From: Echinostoma caproni
Taxonomy: Eukaryota; Platyhelminthes; Trematoda; Plagiorchiida; Echinostomatidae
Assembly (NCBI GenBank): GCA_900618425.1
Contig: UZAN01040212.1
Coordinates: 9,563 to 44,976 of the forward strand
Direction: 5' to 3'
DNA length: 35,414 nt
Part shown: in pieces, positions 32,369 to 35,414 of the stretch
Position numbering within the stretch: the stretch's first letter is position 1
How the letters are laid out: each line of letters begins with the position of its first letter
Program-made: the position numbers and the translations under genes
Notes under the pieces: model-generated
Database searches by the model: none
The model's input: only the letters and a program-made list of their open reading frames with translations
Told to the model about the DNA's origin: nothing

Positions 32369-32565
32369 AGTGGTCTGATCAGCTTCTCGGTGGCCGAATG
32401 GGTAGCACACTCGCGTTCTACCTGTGAGGTCCTGGGTTCAATCTCCCATTGGGTTGATGGATTTGCACTGCTGATGATACCCAACCGGATCAAAATGGCT
32501 GTCCAGTGCTTCTTAACTTTCCAGTTCACGGTTCATTTGCTATATACAAGACGAATTCACCTTTG
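32369..32565 (+). mobile_element. tRNA-headed SINE with degenerate hammerhead (copy 3)
   Basis: The plus strand has an A box (TGGCCGAATGGG, about 32392-32403), a B box (GGTTCAATCTC, about 32434-32444), the hammerhead fold (32465-32509) and a tail TTCACGGTTCATTTGCTATATACAAGACGAATTC ending near 32555, given here only by its ends. It is joined head-to-head with copy 2, so the two could form a long double-stranded hairpin in a read-through transcript. Confidence 0.75.
32465..32509 (+). ncRNA. Hammerhead ribozyme remnant in SINE copy 3
   Basis: GCACTG (32465-32470) pairs with CAGTGC (32504-32509). The core CTGATGA (32471-32477) is intact and helix II is TACC/GATC around CAACCG. The second core strand reads AAA instead of GAA, which removes an essential G. 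C at 32503 is in the cleavage position. It is inactive by known rules but closest to intact in helix I and the first core strand. Confidence 0.6.
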
Positions 32566-35414
32566 AAAAACGGTAGATGTTTGAAACGTGGGAAATGCAC
32601 TTTTTTCAATCTTTTAGAAAGAACCGAAAGTGTGTCACATCGATTCAATCACTTCCGTTCTATACATCCGGCAAATGTGTATCCGATCAGTGATATGTAA
32701 TGACTTTGCATATCTCAACTCACCCGGTGTTGCTACGCTTGATTTCTTCGGACAATATGTTTCAGTTCAGCTCTATGTATTAGTCTGTTTACAGCGAGGC
32801 GGACGAAGGATGACCAAACGGACCAAACGAATCACTTTTAAAGTAGATAGTATTCAGGCAAAGATAGGTCTGTAACCTAATCCGGTTCGTAACATGAAAG
32901 AATTTGCCGTTCTGACTTTGGAATACTTTGAATTATTCCACCAAACCAGGACTTTACTTTGGTAATGTATGTGAAACCTGGTTCGTTTTGACGATTGCGA
33001 TCACAAGCCTGCTATCATTGATCACAATTTATAATTAAACTCATCATTATAAGTGCATATTTCATATGTACGCATAAATTTCAATAGGATTTTTTCTACA
33101 TTTTAAAATAAATATGGTTTCTCTCTGCAAACCGTTGTAGCATTAAAGTAACCTAAATGTTCGGCTGCATTGACGAAACTATTTTCACAAGATTATGAAT
33201 AACTTACCCAAATTTATCATCGCATTAGTTTCTAATAAGTGTATGTAAGTTATTGTGGATTATTTCATTTCCGATTTCAGTCCATATTACTATGATTCGT
33301 TTTCAGTCCAATTTCTGCCTGTGACATTTGTGTGTTTCCCTCTGAAGAAATATCCAACCTTAAAGCATTACATTAGCAAAGACAAGCAGTTTCATTTAGG
33401 CTTCTGAAATGCTCTCAACTTGCCTGCAGGTTCATGAAAATATTTTATGTTGGAAGAACACGTATTCAAATGTTGACTAACTGTTTTATTTGTTATACTC
33501 TTATAAAATTCAGTAGTTTATGTTATTCGGGGTAATGATGGCTACGACATATATACCGGTGTGAGGTATTCTGATACTGGTACTCAATCACTTGACGGTT
33601 TACATGAAATGGTTGAGTATTTGTTGCTGTTTAATACAGAGGTTTGCTGACAGAAAAGAGTGAACTAAAGATCAATAGAAACGATAGTTTCACGACATGA
33701 AAATTACCGGAGCAAAATTATTGTGCATTAGTGTGAAATTATAGGAACGATTGAAACGATTGAGACATTATTGTTTTCCTTCAGGATGTACTTATTTATT
33801 GAGTTGTAAACTGGCGAACGGTTTCGAGATAAGGATCAGAGCCATCATTAGTTGAATGCTTGTCACTCAGTCCAATGGTTCGCAGTGGTTTCTTAAGGAG
33901 CATACATATTATTTTAAGAACTATCATATGGAATTCAACTACCTTCTTTCCATAAATGGTAAAGAGTTATGAAGCATTTGTTGACCATCTTTTACTTCCC
34001 GAGTTTGATTTTTTTCAAAGTCAATCCATTATACCATTACCTGTTTGACGGCTATCGTCTGGTGGCCATCTTTTTCGTGGAAAATGATTAACATCACATA
34101 GGTGAATCACGTGATTATGCCGCATATTTCCTTTTTTCTTCCTTTTTCTGTGTACTTATAACTACAGTAAATGAATTTCGGTAGGAGAAGGGATATTCAA
34201 AGGCACAATATGCACTAAGCAGACAAATGGGAAAATCTGAACAGTGTCCCTTCGATCCAAATAGCCATTACCCTGCGGATATATATATATGCTGAGAGGA
34301 GTTAACCGTCACCTATTGTCACTGACCAATGTTAGTTGTTTGGCCTGCTTCGACATAAGGCTTGCACGGAACAACATGAAGCATTCGGCAAATTGTGTAC
34401 CCCGGCACTCATCCAGTATTTCATTGATACCGTTACGTCATTTTAACTGTTCTTAAACCGAAAATGCTCGAGGAATTTTTATTGCCGGCTTTTCGATGGC
34501 GCACGTTTATTGCGATTAGTTGTGCTCCTAGTTGGTTATAGTAAATCATATACTTATTCAAAATGAACAAGTCTGTGCGATCTCTCATAAACTGCGCTCG
34601 AAGTTCCAACCATAAAAACAAATACCATGGCTACCGTATATTTTTGGAGAAAACTCAGCGGCTATTCATTCATATTTGTGTATTTTGCTGATTATAATTA
34701 GGTAACTAACATTCTAGAATTGAGTCCTTTGTTGAAAATCTGCATCTAATTTGCTCAAAATGAATACAAACCTTTATTGACTTGTTTGTTTAGTTGTTGT
34801 CAGTTGAGCAAACGACTGCCATTTGGAAATTAGATACGCTAAACAAACCAAGCTATTCAGCGTTTCGGTGGATGAATCGATGCATAATCTGCAGTCGCTG
34901 TCATATTCGTGAGCTTTATTTTACAACCTGGTGGGTCAACTCTGTTTGTCATTTTATTTAGTTACCACTTTGTGTCTCAAAACAGAAGCATGGAATGTGC
35001 CAATAACATGCAATAAACTATTTGTTTGTTGTTATCGTGGTAAATCCTTGATACTTGTTGTTCTTACAGTTGGCTATTTCCTAAGAACTGTAAGACTTTA
35101 TTTTAATTGGTGTTAGATAATAGACGATGTATAGTGAAATCCCTCCGGAAAACCTTTGTATGTATCCACTGAATTTACCGTGTCCCTGGCTCAGCTAAAG
35201 TCAGTAGAAGCAAGGCATGAATTTTCCCCTATTACGCTAAATGACTGTCGGCATTTAAGTTCAAGCTCGAAGGGATATCAATCGATTTCCGTGACCAAAT
35301 TTAATGCAAAACTTTGGAGGACGCAATATTAAGATCCGGAAGTGAAAGCAAGAGTTGCTCAACTTCCGGAATCCTAATCACTTCCGCCGCGGTTCACTCT
35401 CAGATGGATGAGAG
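32566..35414. other. No gene supported
   Basis: AT-rich sequence with ORFs under 82 codons and no paired splice signals or transposon motifs. A short (TA)n tract lies at 34279-34290. An ORF at 32630-32875 has a basic tail (TKRTKRITFK) but no other support. Confidence 0.4.

Noticed and set aside
1..35414. Bacterial-type features (operons, CRISPR, riboswitches, rRNA)
   Set aside because: No direct-repeat array, ribosome-binding logic or long ORFs; the window is animal nuclear DNA with split genes.

Overview
The window looks like nuclear DNA of an animal with split genes and many retroelements. It is AT-rich, has no long uninterrupted ORF, and shows short open segments bounded by AG/GT splice signals. 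It also holds decayed RTE-like and Penelope-like retroelements and tRNA-headed SINEs that carry a hammerhead-ribozyme fold. Together these suggest a flatworm, most likely a digenean trematode with schistosome-like repeats. That assignment is inference, because no rRNA or mitochondrial marker is present.

Layout. 690-2890 (-): a broken RTE-like non-LTR retrotransposon in the order endonuclease tail, linker, reverse transcriptase, C-terminal tail. 3004-3210 (+): a possible 3' coding exon. 4086-20165 (+): a proposed multi-exon gene of at least nine exons, in which splice phases agree at nearly every junction. The predicted product is helix-rich and I could not identify it. Its introns hold a dispersed repeat (4384-4590 and 6351-6525), a hammerhead SINE (about 4675-4975), a 162-base imperfect palindrome (5450-5611), a tRNA-derived SINE (about 10600-10755), an old Penelope RT fragment (11237-11640) and a GC-rich patch that may be an LTR (13195-13600).

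20166-24622 is mostly non-coding, with a truncated SINE, a CA-rich tract, one good internal exon (22225-22294) and a 12-base micro-exon candidate (23665-23676). 24623-26882 (-) is a Penelope-like element bounded by about 386-base inverted repeats. It ends only 74 bases before three phase-0 exons (26957-27551) that form the clear 3' end of another plus-strand gene. A further exon (28587-28716) is followed by a second type of hammerhead-like SINE (28786-29040). The right-hand 6 kb is almost featureless apart from a head-to-head pair of hammerhead SINEs (32150-32565).

All gene models were read by eye. Exon edges come from splice consensus and phase agreement only, with no transcript or homology search. 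The transposable-element calls rest on recognisable protein motifs and are firmer than the host-gene calls. The most interesting item is the hammerhead fold, which is broken in each SINE copy but complete when the three copies are compared.
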